DNA of 64,000 bases from Nautilus pompilius (lineage: Eukaryota > Mollusca > Cephalopoda > Nautilida > Nautilidae): contig JACATO010000065.1 of assembly GCA_018389105.1 (NCBI GenBank), forward strand, positions 887,001-951,000. The letters are read 5' to 3'. Below the pieces are notes generated by a model. That model did no database searches and was not told the DNA's origin. It saw only the letters and a program-made list of their open reading frames with translations. Positions 35,205 through 50,200 of this stretch are shown piece by piece. Within the stretch, counting starts at the first letter, position 1; the number at the start of each line of letters is the position of its first letter. The position numbers were made by a program, and so were the translations under genes.

Positions 35205-38200
35205 CTGAAACAAATGACAAAGAATGTAAATGATAAAAATAAACAGAGGGATAATACAAACACTAACTTAGAAAATAAAACAAGTACCATTTACTGACTG
35301 AAAATTTTAGAGCATTTCTAAATATTGGTACAGAAGAACTCTGATCATGTCATAACTCATAGGAAGACATACCTATAAATTACCATGCTTAACTTAATTG
35401 CATGGAGCATATTTGTTTATGCCAGTGTACTTTTGTGTGCAATTATAAGTTTTTATGCATTGTTAAACACTGTTTTAATATAAGACTCATATTTATTTAT
35501 TCTAAAGGCATTCAAACAAAACCTGACCAGATATGATTACAGGGACTTTGTTTCAGCTGGTTTTATCTGAACATCACATCCACTTATAAAAATTATGTTT
35601 TCAAATTTTGTGTTTTACTTCTGCTCAGTTTGTTAAAATTAAATTAAATTTGGGCCTGCTTGTGGCTTGGTAGCTAAACTACTGTACTGCCAGTGTTGAG
35701 GGGCTGAGTTTGATTCCCAGCATGCCCCAGCTCAGTCTATGGCTTGGTGGCTAGACTACTGTACTGCCAGTGTTGAGGGGCTGAGTTTGATTCCCAGCAT
35801 GCACCAGCTCAGTCTGTGGCTTAGTGGCTAGACTACTGTACTGCCAGTGTTGAGGGGCTGAGTTTGATTCCCAGCATGCACCAGTTCAGTTTGGCTTTGT
35901 ACTTTTCTTGGTATGGTTTCTCCCTGTACTTTTCTCCACCAAGGATTTCCTCCTACATATAAAAAAATAAAAAGTTCTAGTGAGTTCCTTCCCGCAGAAG
36001 GCCTCACAAACTTAGGTATAGGTTGCTGAAGGAAAAGGTTTAGAATGTCAAGTTATTACCCTGTCACTTACTAGCAATCACTAAATTAAATTTGTACTCA
36101 TTTATTTAATTTTCTTGCCTCTATATCTCCATTGGATGCCATGTAGAGGAGACCAGGGCTGGTTGCTACAACACCGGCAGTTACTAATTAAACATATAAT
36201 GTTTAATTCTGGTATCCTGAGTCAAGCAGTTTCTTCAAAGGAGAATTTCCACACACCCAGCAGTTTTGTTTATTAGGTGAGGAGATGTGACTCTTGTCAA
36301 TTTTCTTTCTGGCCAACTCAAATATTTACTGGGGAATTTTGTAATTCTTTAAACTTTTTTCCCTTACTTTGAAATGGGCTGCAAAGTTACTGAAATATCT
36401 GAAGAACTGTCCAGGTTCAACAGCCTTGTAGTTTTCTCCAAACATAGCACAAACCTCCTTGTAGGACTCCTCCATGTGTTTAAAGTTCTCAAATGTGCTG
36501 TGCACTTCCGCTGAAGCCTCTGTATAAAATCTGTTCTCTCTGTTAAGGCAGACAATCATTTTTTGCAACAAAAAAAAATGAAAGAAAAGTTCATGCGTGA
36601 ATTAGCATCAGATTTTGCAGGATTAGCTGCCAGTATCTGAAAGTAAAATTGGAGAACTTAAAGAGAAAATAATCTAATTATAGGAGATCCCCAGTGCTAG
36701 TTGTTAGAGTGCCATAATTCCCAACTAAACGTATAGATGAGGCTATCATTGATGTCATGTGCCTTTGACCTTCATAATGTCAATTATAACCTCATCGATA
36801 TGTTTAATTAGGAATTACTGGTGCTGCAACAACTTATTCCTATAACGACTAGCCCCAGTGTCCCCCAAATAAGCAAAAAAGATTTAGAGAGATCCCTTCT
36901 CATGAATTGTTGTTGTACTGGTGATCAAACCTCGCTGACTGGCTTTATTTTGTCATGGTTGAGCAATTCCTGTTTAAAATAACACATTTCTTTTGACCAC
37001 TGTAACCTTGTAATATTTTAGGATAAACTTTCAAAAAACCTCTTCTGTTTGCCCCTTAGGGAACTATACTTGATGGGGCTGACTGAAGCTGCTTGTCGAT
37101 CTGGAGTAACAGGATCTTTGGAAAAAATACTATTTGCAAACAAATGCAATCATCAGTTTTATATTCCACAGTCGCACCAAACCTGAATAGACAATTTTTT
37201 AAAAAAAAATCCATGTCAATTAGTCTGTGTACTATCATTTTAATGGAGACCAATCTGCTGGGATTTATCTTATGGCAAAAGCAATCTTTGTCTTATGTAC
37301 AAAAGCATAACCAGAAAATTGTGAGAAATGAAGCTTAGTCAACGTCCAAAAATGCAACTTTTACTATCATACTTTGTTCCATATATGAACTAAAAACACT
37401 CAAGAACCACTAATTGTTTACAGCAACCAGAAGGAAACAGAATAAAGTCTTTAGATAAATCCCAAGCATATAAATTATAGCTAACCTATAATATAATATT
37501 AAGAAATTTTAAAAAAACAAAAATATTATTAAAAATTGAAGATTTTTTTTAAAAATGATTTTGGTTTATTCAAATAGTTAGGCCAAACTGCAGGCCCAGT
37601 GTAACTGTCCTGGCTCAGAAATAGGCCAGCCTATTTGTTACTTGATCTTAAGTCTGAGAGCGCTGGTAGAAAGAAATGGCTTATGCAGCTTTAAAAAAAA
37701 AATTGAGACAATTAAGAAAAACTTTTCAAAAGGATATTTGAAGGATCACATTTCCAGTTTTCTGCTTCTCTCTCTCCAATTTTACCAAATCAATACCTTT
37801 TCGTAAGCCGTGAACATCTGAAGCGACAGACTGGAAGGAGGCTGTGTAAAGACAATCATTCTACAGTTCATTACAAAGTGATAATTAAAAAAAGGAAACT
37901 AAGATACGATAGAGAACAAGAGAATAAATTTCATGGACAAAATTCAAGTTTTTTTTTTGGCAGATCTTTAAATCTTAGGCTTAAATTAGTTTATGGCAAA
38001 ATATTTTTTTCAAAACGGTCTACCTATATCAGTAATTACAAAGAGGGAATTCAGCAAGTTAGAACTCATGATACTTTCCAGATGCATGGGAAAGGCCAGA
38101 GATCTGTCAAGAAAACCCCAAACAACTTTATGTGGTGCAGTATGGCCTTCACCACTGTTTCTACTCTCACTTTAACAAAACTTATAAATACAAGATGGCT

Positions 38201-41200
38201 GCTGCTAAACAAAGTATCCATTTTTAAAGTTAGTTAATTACTTCCTTTTTGCACTGGTTAATTATCTCCATTCAGAAAAAGAAGATTCAAAGCAACTACC
38301 TTTGAAATGGCTAAACATTAGACTAAATTTTGTATAAAATTAAATTAAAGTTTTTGAACAGAAAAAGAAAATAGTTTCTGTTATATTTCAACGTACCTGG
38401 TCTAGGAATATCTAGGTAAAGACCGTCATACCAGTTCTGCACACAGGGGTAGTACTTCATTGTCACATCCACCAAGTACTGAAGGAGTGTTTGACTTTTG
38501 TCTTTGGACTTAATGTCAGCCAGCTTCAACATAAATCATGTGCATGAAACATGAGGCTGGCTAAAAGACTAATAGCGGTGCCTCAAATAAAACAATACTC
38601 TGTACACTTCAATGGAGGAAGAAACAAAACAAAAAAACAAAACTTTGAAAAGGCAGTCAAGCGATGTCGAACAAAATCCTTTAACATTTATTTTCCATAA
38701 TAAGAGATTTTAAAAACTTACTTTTTCCAAAGATTCCAACTTAAACCCCGCTATGAAGCCTCTTCTTGTGCCATTCATGTAGTTTCCAAAAGCGAGAATC
38801 ACCTACAAAAAAAGAATATTTTTTGCATTTTTGTCTGTCTCCATTATATATTAATTAGTATGTATGTTTTTGTATCTAGTTTTCATTAACAGTAACCATT
38901 TTTAAATGTGTCCGAGATATTTGACATTTTTTTTATTAATAAGATTTATTGTCTTTCCTCTGTAAAAACAATGGCTACTGTTCTTCTGTCAGCCCAAATA
39001 CATCACACATTGACATCTTAAGACAAGCAGCATGTAATTTTATTTTATATTGGGCATGTTGGACAGGGTTGGTTGTATATTGTTGCAGCACCTGTGACTC
39101 CTAGTTATCTGTATAAATGAGCTATAATCGATGTTATATACTCTGACATTAGGGATGTCAATTATAACCTTGTCTATATGTTTAATTTAGAATTACTGGT
39201 GCTGTAACCACTAGTTTTGGTCTCCCTAAGCTACTAAAGTCAAGCAGATACATAACTAACTGTTAAGTATTTATAATTTGAATGGTTTGTGGTGAATGTG
39301 TTAGTGCAGATCCAGGTTTGCTTCCTCTCATCTTGGTGAACCTTCTGTAGCATGATTTCTTCTCACTACTGTGTAGCAATCCATTTCCATAGGGGAGGTT
39401 CCAGGCATTCTAGTCCTCCACCCCCATGGATTAGAAAAGACTTCCCAAGGCTGATACCATCCCAAGCTCTTCTGACTGACCTACACACTGGACAGATTCC
39501 TTGAAGAGTGAGGTGACTACAGCCTAACAGACCAACCAAAAAGAAGCCGAGAACTTTACCTCAAAAAGTTTCCTGACGTGTTGATTGCTGAGTAAAGCCT
39601 TGGAAGCTTGATAAATGCCCTCAATTTGCTGAAATTAAAAAAAATAAATCAAAAATCAACTAGTAATCCCATTATTAAATGTTAAAATGGCATCTAGATG
39701 AAATATTTACAATCCTAGAGCCTTTTCCCTCTATAAAAGAACCATGAAGTCTTCTGGTAAACATACCTAATTTACTCTATAACTAGATATATATTTTTTC
39801 TAACAACTTACCTGTATCATTAACTTCAGGTAATCACTTATCAGTTAAAACTATTAATGCTTCTCAAACAAACATGGGAAATGACATTAGACAGCTCTAC
39901 ACAAAACCGGAAGCTCTATGGCTACATAAATCAGACATCATTACAATTTCTACTCTCACTTTAAAAAAAACTAAAGTATTGATATGAGAAATTTTAATCA
40001 TTTTAATTTGTGAAAATAATAACTACAGCATTGAAATTAGATCAGAAATTGTTTGATTCTTTGTTGATATGTTACACCTCAAGTATCAATTCTGAGTCGC
40101 ATGTGCCATGTAGCCTATCAGATCAGCATTTTACAATGGCCCTTTAAATATGATAGTGCAAAATATATAATGTCTCTGATGAAACAAAATAGTTTAATTA
40201 GAACATTTCTTCAAATGAGCAACATGGATGACTTGTTTGACCTATTTATTGTTTATACTGTAACAGGTGGGTTATCCAATATTTCTCTCTTGTTGCTCAT
40301 TTTCCACCTGAATTTCCCTGTAAAATCATCCATGCATACGATGTTAATGGGTGTGCTGTCACTCAAGTAGAGCCACTTGATACCAACTTTATACTAGGGA
40401 CTTTCAAATGAAACCTGGCCAGTTTCCCTGTAACAACTAACCCCTTGAGTCTCCCCTAGTTTTATTTGCTTGTTTCCTAAACTCTTTTAAATGGCAAAGA
40501 TGAACCACATCTACAGACATCTCATTCTATTTTAATTGTTACTGCTTTCTTTATGGAGCTTCCATTAATTAAATTGTGTCACTGTAAATTACAGATTATA
40601 ATACCCACAACTTTTTCAGTGTCTCATATGTTATCAGATAATAATTGTATGAATAAAAACGAAAGCTTGTGATAGTTATTGCTGAATGGGGATTTACATA
40701 ACATAAAAACATAATAAATTATTTTTTTTAAAAAAACAGGTGAAGAAATAAATATTTGAAATATATCTAAGGAATTGGGGGAGAAGCTTCTCCTATACTT
40801 ATCTGCAAACTTCATGTCATGCAACTTCTTGTTTAAAAAGATGCCCTAATGTGAAATAGAATAAATTATTTCATTATAACAAACATTGATTTATGATGAA
40901 ATTTTAAATAACTATTCCCTTATTCTGATTTTTTAATGCTCCCCATTAATCACAGTGTTAACCAATATGGCTGCCAAAGTAAATCTGGTTTTCTTGGGCC
41001 AACTGTTATTAGACATGTGCTTCAGAAAAGTGAATTAAAGTGTTAAATTTTCAGAAAATTATTAACACTCTAAAAGAAATTTATCATTTTTTTCTGCCAA
41101 CATGTTCACACAAGCTAGAAATGACGGACACTCTTGGAATCTGAAACAAGCCAAAAACTTGTTACTTCACTCGGTGTTCTTTATGGTAAGTTTTGATTTA

Positions 41201-44200
41201 TGGCGAACGATTTCATTGCATGGACGATATTCATTTTTAGTAGTATTAAATTATAGCTAAAGGCAGAGCAGACCAAAAATTCTCTTATGGCGAGGCTTTT
41301 GTATTTATAATATTAATAGACAATCCACTTTATATTTAGGTGTGTGTTATATGATTGTCTTAAAATTGTCTTAAGATTATAGTGCATCATTACAATATGA
41401 CCTGAAATTCATGTACATTATACATGGCATGTCAGTCTGCCAACATCCACCAAGTTAAATTCTACTGTGTAGCTGTAAGTACAGGGAGACCAATACAAGC
41501 TTGGAGTAACATTACAAATTACCAGTTTCTGTGTTAACAAAATGGGGAGATAAGAAGATCAATGCAGTAAATTTTCTTCCTACATTTTCAAACTCCAAAC
41601 TGCGGTTTAAAAAATCTGCAAACTTATTATATATAACTTACGGGCTTTATTTGACCAACCATGTCTGCAAACTGACCAATGAATGACATAACCTTCAGCT
41701 TGGTCTCACATCGTTCAACCTGGGCTAGCTAGATTAATAATAAAAAATAGAAGTTTTATCAAAACAGTTGTTTTACCTGCAATTAGGTTTATGTGGCTTT
41801 CTTAAAGCAGGCGTTTAGAATCTGAAATAAGACTGTATGATGACAATAAAGTAAATGTTCCCAGAATGCAATGCTTCAAAAAACAAAAAAAAAAGAAAAT
41901 TGTAAGTATGTATAATAGGTAGTGATGGCTTTCAGACTTCATGCCTGCTTTCTTTAAAGTAGATTTTATGTACAATTTTCTTAAAAATAACTTTAGAATT
42001 ATGTAAATTTGTAAATGGAAACTGTTGGCTGATGTACAGACATGAGGACTAAAACGCTTTTCTGCCATTTGTGCCTTAAAAAAAACACCAAGGTAATCAT
42101 AAAAATGCTTAAATTTTATCAGAAACTTAAAACTTTGAACATTTTTGATTCCAAAAAAAAAATCTTTACCCAGCTATTTCCCCTACTAAACATCCAGTGG
42201 TGCCAGGTTTAGCGAGTGCCTGGGAAAACCCCAAATTCTGAAATTAATTATCTTTATCTCAATGATTTCAAAGTAGGATCCCCAGATTTTATCACAGAAC
42301 TTCTAAGTTTGCGTCATCTGGTTAAAAACTATTAACATTTTGGTGCTACTGAACAGGTAAATTACCTATTTATTGCTTACTTAAAAAGGAGAAAATTCGC
42401 TGTTAATTAAAAGTGTTTAACATACACACACACAATTAATTGGTGTAAGATTATAATTAAGAATATATATATAATTTTTTTGATAAAACTCCTTACAGAA
42501 AATAAACAATTTCTTGTTATAAATGTTGAAAAGAAGATGATGGTGATAATAGATTTATGTGAATTTTTGCTAATATCTTCATCTAATTAGCTTTAATTTA
42601 GCATTTACAAATTTTGTGTTTTTTTAATGCAGCTGAAAATTCTAAAGCGTCTCACTGTAACACGGCTACTCTCTCCATTTGCGGCAGTACTGACCTTAAT
42701 CTTCCCTAGCTCCAACTAAAAGATGCAAATGAAGAGCTCAGTAACTATATGATACCAGTGGATTGTCCTTTTCAGGATGCCTATGCCTGATGAGGACCTA
42801 TCAAACCTAAACTGGATTCTTATCCTCAATAACGTCTTTGGTATGGAGAAGAGGTCTTTTCAATTTCACTGGATTAGTTCACATCCTTGGATGGAGTATA
42901 ATGAAACAAAAGCAAAAAAAAAATGACAGGGTTTTTGATGATTCTCATTGTGACATGACATTTCAATAAGATGGCTACAGATGATGGTACATTGCAAGAA
43001 CATCAACTTGCTGAATGTTTGAAAGCTTGGATAAGTTTCAACAAAAGTGTCCGTCTAGATACTTAGGACTGAAAAAAGAGATTCTATACTTTTCCTTTCA
43101 AATTTTCTCCCTTTTCATTTTGGTTTCTCTTTTTAAAAGGATCTTTTTTATGTTATATTTGTCTCTAAATTGTGATGTAGAAGTAAACATTTGGCAAAAT
43201 ATCTTATGAAATTTTTTTTTGGTTTATTTTCACTATATAGCAACTAGATAAAGCGCGCTTCTTGTTTCTTCTCGTGCCCGTCTGGAATCTTCGTTTTATT
43301 ATAATACTTACATCCAGAAGCTTCCAGTTGTAGAGAGTGTTTTGGTATGCTTTATGATGTAACCATGTTTTTATTCCTTTACATGTATACACTAATACCT
43401 ATGTTTAATATCTTTCTCATACAGAATAGTTCTGAAACAACAAGAACTATCTTTCCCTATTGTTATACCTGACATGTGCATGTTTAAAATACACAAACAC
43501 TGGGAGTTTTTCAGGTCCAAGAGGGTTAACTCAAATTTTGAAATTATTGGTTTCTGTCTCCTGGATTAAGAGTGACAAACAAGATTATTTAGCTCTTTTG
43601 TGCTACAGAATTTTTAATAGTAATAACACCTTGTTATCTTTAAGATTCAGGGCTGGTCTTTTCTATTTGGCTGTCCAAATCTTGCAGCTGCGGACCAGCG
43701 TCTGTAACTGTTAGTACACATTCACGCGGTATACATATCTACAATAAGGTAATTTTGTGTGCATTCTTTTGTTTGTTTGTACAAACGGGGGGAGTGCTGA
43801 TATAAAAATAAGGGGATATTTTTAATTATCCCACTGGCACTGTGCCTTAGGTCTGGCAAGAAAACCTTTTCATAATCAAGGAAGCTGCGGCAAATTCAAA
43901 AACCTGATCTTTTCATCATAGTTGCGGACTGCGGTGCGCTATGCGAGTTCTGGCAATACCCCTTCCTTTCAAATCTCTCTTCTAGAGAGTTAGTTTTAAA
44001 GTATTTAATTATTTCTCACACGAATTTCCTAACTTTTGCTTAATACTTTACCACTGAAACTAAATTGTAAATTTTAGTAATATACCAAACTGTGTGGACA
44101 TCAGTGACTTTTTAAGAAAGTTTAAAAAAAGGGGGGGGATTGTGTCTGTCATGAAACAGTAGATAATAAAAAAACCTACCTGATACAGGAGCTGTTCAGC

Positions 44201-47200
44201 TTCGTCTAGGTGATTATAATCAACTGAAAACTTTGCTAGTGCCTTCATCTGTTAAAACAAACAGATTTATTAAAATACATATACATAAAACAATCTATTC
44301 TAGGATATTTAGATTTTTCAGATGCATAGATCTTGTACACAATGCTATCATATACATTTTCAGAGCTATATTTTAGGCATAAATACCGAAATGAGTTGGA
44401 AAAAAAAGTAGATTATCAAAAAGTTGATATAGACTTAATTTTACTAGTTAATCAGTAGTTGACAATGTTACCTTGTTTTATCACTAGTTACGTTCACATA
44501 TTACCTTGTGTTACAGTTACATTTAAGTATCACTGCATGTGTTAAGTTACAAAATTAATTACAAAATGACCATTTGAAGTTGAGTTTGTGCATCCAAATT
44601 CCTGAATGCACTAGCAGATTACACATATAATTAGCTTGACTATTTTTGAAATCCTGCATGCTGAGAGACTTTGAAAGTAGATTTTAAAAAATCAGTGTTG
44701 TACCATCATTTTATTACATGGATACTGTTCATCTTTGTCAGTAGAATATCAGTAGTGGCTAGGTGCCACATTCGTGTCCCTTCCTGTTTGGTTCTTTATC
44801 GAAAGAAAACAGCACAGAAGAATGTCATTGTAATCCGTGTTCAAGACAACAGGCTAGGCCAGTAAGTCCACAATGGCAAACCTGTACCATCATACCATTG
44901 CTACTAAACTTTTCCAAGAATGATGCTCTGAAAAAGACTCATTTCATTGTTGTCAAACTCTGGAACATCCAACTACAGAATTTCCATTAAATGTAGCAAT
45001 CCATTTTTCTCAGATTAAGGCCAACATTTTACCAAGCATGGTTGATGAAGCAGAAATGAATCAAATTAAGAACACTGGCAATGGACAGTAATTTTGTAAC
45101 AATCAGTTGTGGATTATGCTGCAGATATGTAATACAGCCTCAAGCACTAACAGTCACACATGAAGCATCTTGGCATGGTTGCTGTTCTTATGTGTTCATG
45201 CAATGGCATTGCGATGTTGAATAAATATCAAATCACTGGGTAGAGTTAATGATCCCTACGCTAGAATTCTCATCACTTGATTTCCACTTGATGTGCATGA
45301 GGATGTAATAAAATCATTTGTGCCAAGACTGAAAGAGAATGGAGCCCTAAAGAATATACCGACCTTAACGCCAGATGCCAACATACAAGAAAATGCTTGC
45401 TTTTTGTGTAACTACCACTACTTCCAACAGGAGACCTTCTACAGCCAGCAAGAAGCTATAACCATGGGTTCACCACTGTCACCACTGACTGCTAACATCT
45501 ACATGAAAAAATTTTTAAGTGATTACCTTGGAAACTACCTAAAAACATGCTTAGGGTGGCAGAAGAGAGATGTGGATGAGAAGAATCCAAGCAACTTTCC
45601 CAAATGCTTGAATAACAAGGCCTACTATAGAGTTCATCATAGAAGTGAAAAAAGAAAATAAGAACACCTTTCTGGATGCCCTTGTGGAAAAGAGGAAGAA
45701 TAGCTTCCACACAAATGTACGCAGAAAGACTATTTACACCAGGAGGTATCTGGATTATGAATGACACCGTCAAGTCTTGGTGAAGAAGGGCATCATCAAC
45801 TGTCTGAAAAGGGCTAACATCTGCCTAAATAGTGCCACCCACAGTGCAGAAATGAAGATGGTTGTGGAAACAATTCAATGGATACTCAGCAAACTTCATC
45901 AACAGCACTCTCAGCCACACATTCCAAGATCACCCTACCATGTGTCTGAGGTACCTCAGAGAAGCTGAGGAGAGTATACAGCAAGTATGACATTAGAGCA
46001 GTCTTTCACAGCAGAACCATGTGAATAGCATCATCAATGGATGCTAAAAAGATGCCTGAAGATAACAAGAGAATAAATTTTCCAAAACATACCAATGAAA
46101 ATTGATTCTATCATTGACTATAGTAAATACTGATCAGCCACTTTATAAAGTCCTATGCACTCTTTTATTTTTGGGTCTGACCTGACCTGAGCTGCAGATA
46201 CAAATTAAGTTGACCATGTGGTGTGACAGGTGATCACTGTAGCATTATATATGACATGGACAAGTTCATTTGCAGTTGGTCAAATATATATGGAAAAAAA
46301 GCAAAGACATTACAAGCTTGGAAGAGACAAGAGTTATGGTGTGTGTGTCTAACAGAACCTGCAGTGGCCAAAATGCTTTTGTTGGTAAGCTGCTTCAAGA
46401 CATCCGTAATTCAAGTTTATCAGAAATGACACAAGATAATGAAAATGTTTGCTGCAAGAGTAAATTATGGAGGCAAACACATGATGACATGAAGAGGAAA
46501 AAAGATGGCTAGATATGGTAAAGTCCAAATTCTGTTAAATAATACACCGACTGGCAGAGACATTCAATGCAGAACAATCCTCACCCGCTCCAGCCAGACC
46601 TTGCAAAGAACACTAATGAATGGACTATGTCGTCAAGATATTATTGCATAAATCAGTTACCAACATGAAAAGATGCTTCATCATAGACTGAAGTGCATTT
46701 TGCTGGTATGCTCTCGGTCTCTTGGTCCTTTAGAAGGTAAAATGAATGCCAAAGCTAACCTCAGTATCATTTTCAATCAAGTGAATCCAGCAGTTTCATT
46801 GTGTGCCCTGATGGGAATATGTACTTCCAAGATAATAATGCTCCAATCCATCATGCCCACCTCGTCACTCATGACTTGAGAGATATGATAGAGATCTCAG
46901 ACACCTCCATGGCCAGCAGAATCCCTGGATCTGAATCCAGCTGAATATCTGTGGGATGAACTTGAAAGATGCATTCACCATCACAATCTTCTGCCTACCT
47001 CACTCCATGTATTACATGCAATACTAATGACTAAATGGGGAAATATCCCTCTTGGTGCCTTTTGTTATAGCAGTTATTCTGGCAGAAAGGTGGCCCGACC
47101 CCTTATTAGGTAGAGGTCCTAGTTAAGTGTCCCAGAAAGTGTGTGCATACATTAAAAGTGCATCTAACACACAGTTAGATCAGTGTTTTGTGGATCAGCA

Positions 47201-50200
47201 GTGTAGTCATAAAACTGGACGTGGAGTAAATAAAAATTGTCAGTAAAGTGTATTTTAATACACTGAACTGAATGTAAGGTTTATTTAAAGTAAAATAAAA
47301 ATTAATTTTACCAACAAACAATAAACAGGTAACTTCACCAAACCAGGTTAGTTGTGTACACGCTTATATGAAGAGTCACAGAGAAACTCAAATTTGTTTC
47401 GTCAGTTTAAGCAATCTGTAGTATTTTTAGCACAAAGGATTACTGCATATCATTAAAAGCAGATGAACAATGCAAAGGTATCAGAAATATTTGATCTTTT
47501 TTCCCTTGTGTGTTCTTAATATCTGTTGCTATGAACAAAAGTAAAAAGAAGGTAAGATGGAATGTGGTATACTCTTTTATTGTATTGTGGCAGTTACCTG
47601 CTGAATACAATAGAAAGTGATGTCAGAAATGACTTAGTAACCATGGCAATAAAAAACCTAATGTCAAAAAATGATATAAATCCTTACATTTGATGCATTT
47701 TCTGAATTGTTATAAAATCTGTACTAAGTATTTCATCCATCAGACACAGATCTAACCAGGATAAAATAATGAGAAAACTGTATATTATTATTATCTCTAA
47801 ACACTAATTCTTCATTTAAAAAATGTTAACACAAATTACCTTTTTGTCCAAATTGTAAATAATTTTTCAAATGTATTAATTCACATAAATTGCATTTCAT
47901 GTGTTCTTTGTTGCTGTTGTTTTTATTATAAAATTTTGAAATTGGAATTTGTATAAATAGATAAAATAAATTAGTATTTTAAAAAGCACAAAGATACAGA
48001 TAAGCAGAATGTTATTGTTGTTGTGTTCAGAATCTAAATTTTATACCTTGAAGTCCCTATGGCTCCCTCGTAGATTTCCCATTATTTTTCTCCTTCCTTT
48101 TAATTACCGAAAAGAAATCTAAGAACAACAAATTCCTTTTGTCTTTTCATCTTGTGCACAGCTAAAGGAAGAAGCTTTAGAAATGAATAAACTGATTTTT
48201 TTTAAAACAAAAATAAAATTTTATCAAACTAATTAATCATTTAATTGTTCTTCTCTCTCTCTCGCTCTCTCTCTCTCTCTTCTGTCTCTCTCAAAATATT
48301 TTTATCTTTTCTATTCATCCCTTGGGAGGTTCAGTTCATCCTGGTAGATGCAGCCCTTCTTCCAGAAGTCTAATACATGCCTGCGCTGAAGATATCCAAA
48401 TGAAACTCAGCTGGATACTATTGTGAAAATTCTATCCCTAGTAGTTTACATACAGATGTCAAATGACTAATTAAAAATCATGATAATTAAATTATGGATT
48501 AGAGAATCATTCAGTGTTGGAACTTATTTCTTTTTCTGTTTACTTTTTTTCCCCAAAAAACTCTCATAGGAAATTCGCACAGGTGCTTCAAGGAAGGGAC
48601 ACTGGTATCTGTCAGAGACTCTGAGTTCTGCTGTCATTGATGGTAGGTGTACTTATGCACATAACATTAGGATACCTTTACTAACTCTGACCAAAAATGT
48701 CTATATGAACACAAACAGATAAAAATAAAGTTAATGGAGTGGCAGCTGTTAGTGTCAAGGAACTTAACATTAATTGTGTGCAGATGACTCACCTAATGAA
48801 GTTTTAGCCTAACTGACAATTTATTTGCATGGTTTGATGCAGAAACTTGGAAACCATCATGATAGTAGAAGATTTCAATCATCTTTAAACTAACTGGAAT
48901 ACAGGGAATTGGTTGTACACACAAATTATAGGATTGTGGGTGTTCTTTCATGAGTCAGTAAGAAAACTCTGGTTTCCATCTTGCATCTGTTCGCAATCAC
49001 ATCATAAAGAAAGCACTAATTAGGAAGTGGTATTCATTCACAATGGCAGCTCACAAGTGATGATGACTTAAATAAGCTTTGCTAGGGTTATCATAATAAT
49101 TCAGGCTGATGTTCTTGTTTTTTCCATTTCTAACTTCTACTCATAGGCAATCATAAGCATTTTTTGGAAGGTTTTCAGTTATTGGCAGGTACAAACTAGA
49201 TTCAGATTGCATTCACAGCCAGTTTAAATCGTTTTACGGAGCCTGTGAGTTATGTAAGAGTTTTTGTTTGCGTGCTCAATAATTCTGGATGAAATATAAA
49301 ACTGTATTTCCTTTCTGATTTTGTAATATTGTTGGGGTTTTTTTTTTTCCTTCATTTTTCTTACAAAAGTCAGAAAGTGTAAAATCAGTTATTAAACATT
49401 CTGTCAGAATCTCCCACGCCCCTTAGAAACTATCTGCTTTTGTTTACGATCTCTTACCAAAGGTAAGCACATACCTCCTCTTTAGTGGGCACAAATTTAA
49501 CCAGTAGCTCAGCATATTCTCCTGGAAGCTGTTCAATATCAAAGTGTTCAATCAGATTTCGGATCTCTCGTGCTGTGTAGCCAATTCTTCTTTGGGTGAT
49601 AACTATCAACAAACCAACCCGGGGTAACATTAGAATAGCATAAAACTCTGAACATGGATGTATGTATGTGTACATGTGTGTGTTTAGAGCCCCATTTCTT
49701 TTTTATTACTCAAAATAATCTTAGTATCAGTAGAAACTTTAAAATAGAGATGAAACTGTAAGTTAGGGAAATAACTGAGCTTTTGCTAACTTTGTAATTG
49801 GCTTCGTTCAGACAAAAAAGATAAGTCGGGAATTCAGTTATTTCCATAACTTACAGTTTATTATTCCTATGCAACAAAGTCCCAACAGTTAATATTAATC
49901 ATCAGGTAAATGTATACAGTATACTGATATGGTATCAAATAGACATAACCAAAATTTATATTATACCATTTTATGACTATAAATGCCTTGGATATAGTCA
50001 ATATTTATGTTTTAAAATATATTATCAAATGGATGAATATTTGTGAGTTTACTTTTTAGTGCTATCTGCTTGGAAACAGTCAAATACTAGTCTAATATCT
50101 AAAAAGGGTTATGAATGAAAAACGAATAATTACAGCCCTGTTAGTTTAGCATCAGTCCTATTAATGAAAATCATCTTCCTCATCAATTAAGATAAAATAG

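Noticed and set aside
37878-38237. 119-codon plus-strand open frame
   Set aside because: Antisense to a formin intron and lacking any recognised motif.
43660-43960. Possible tRNA genes in a GC-richer patch
   Set aside because: No pair of A and B boxes with a cloverleaf fold; only isolated box-like words.
45492-45773. Minus-strand 93-codon open frame
   Set aside because: It is the antisense shadow of the Penelope-like reverse transcriptase piece.
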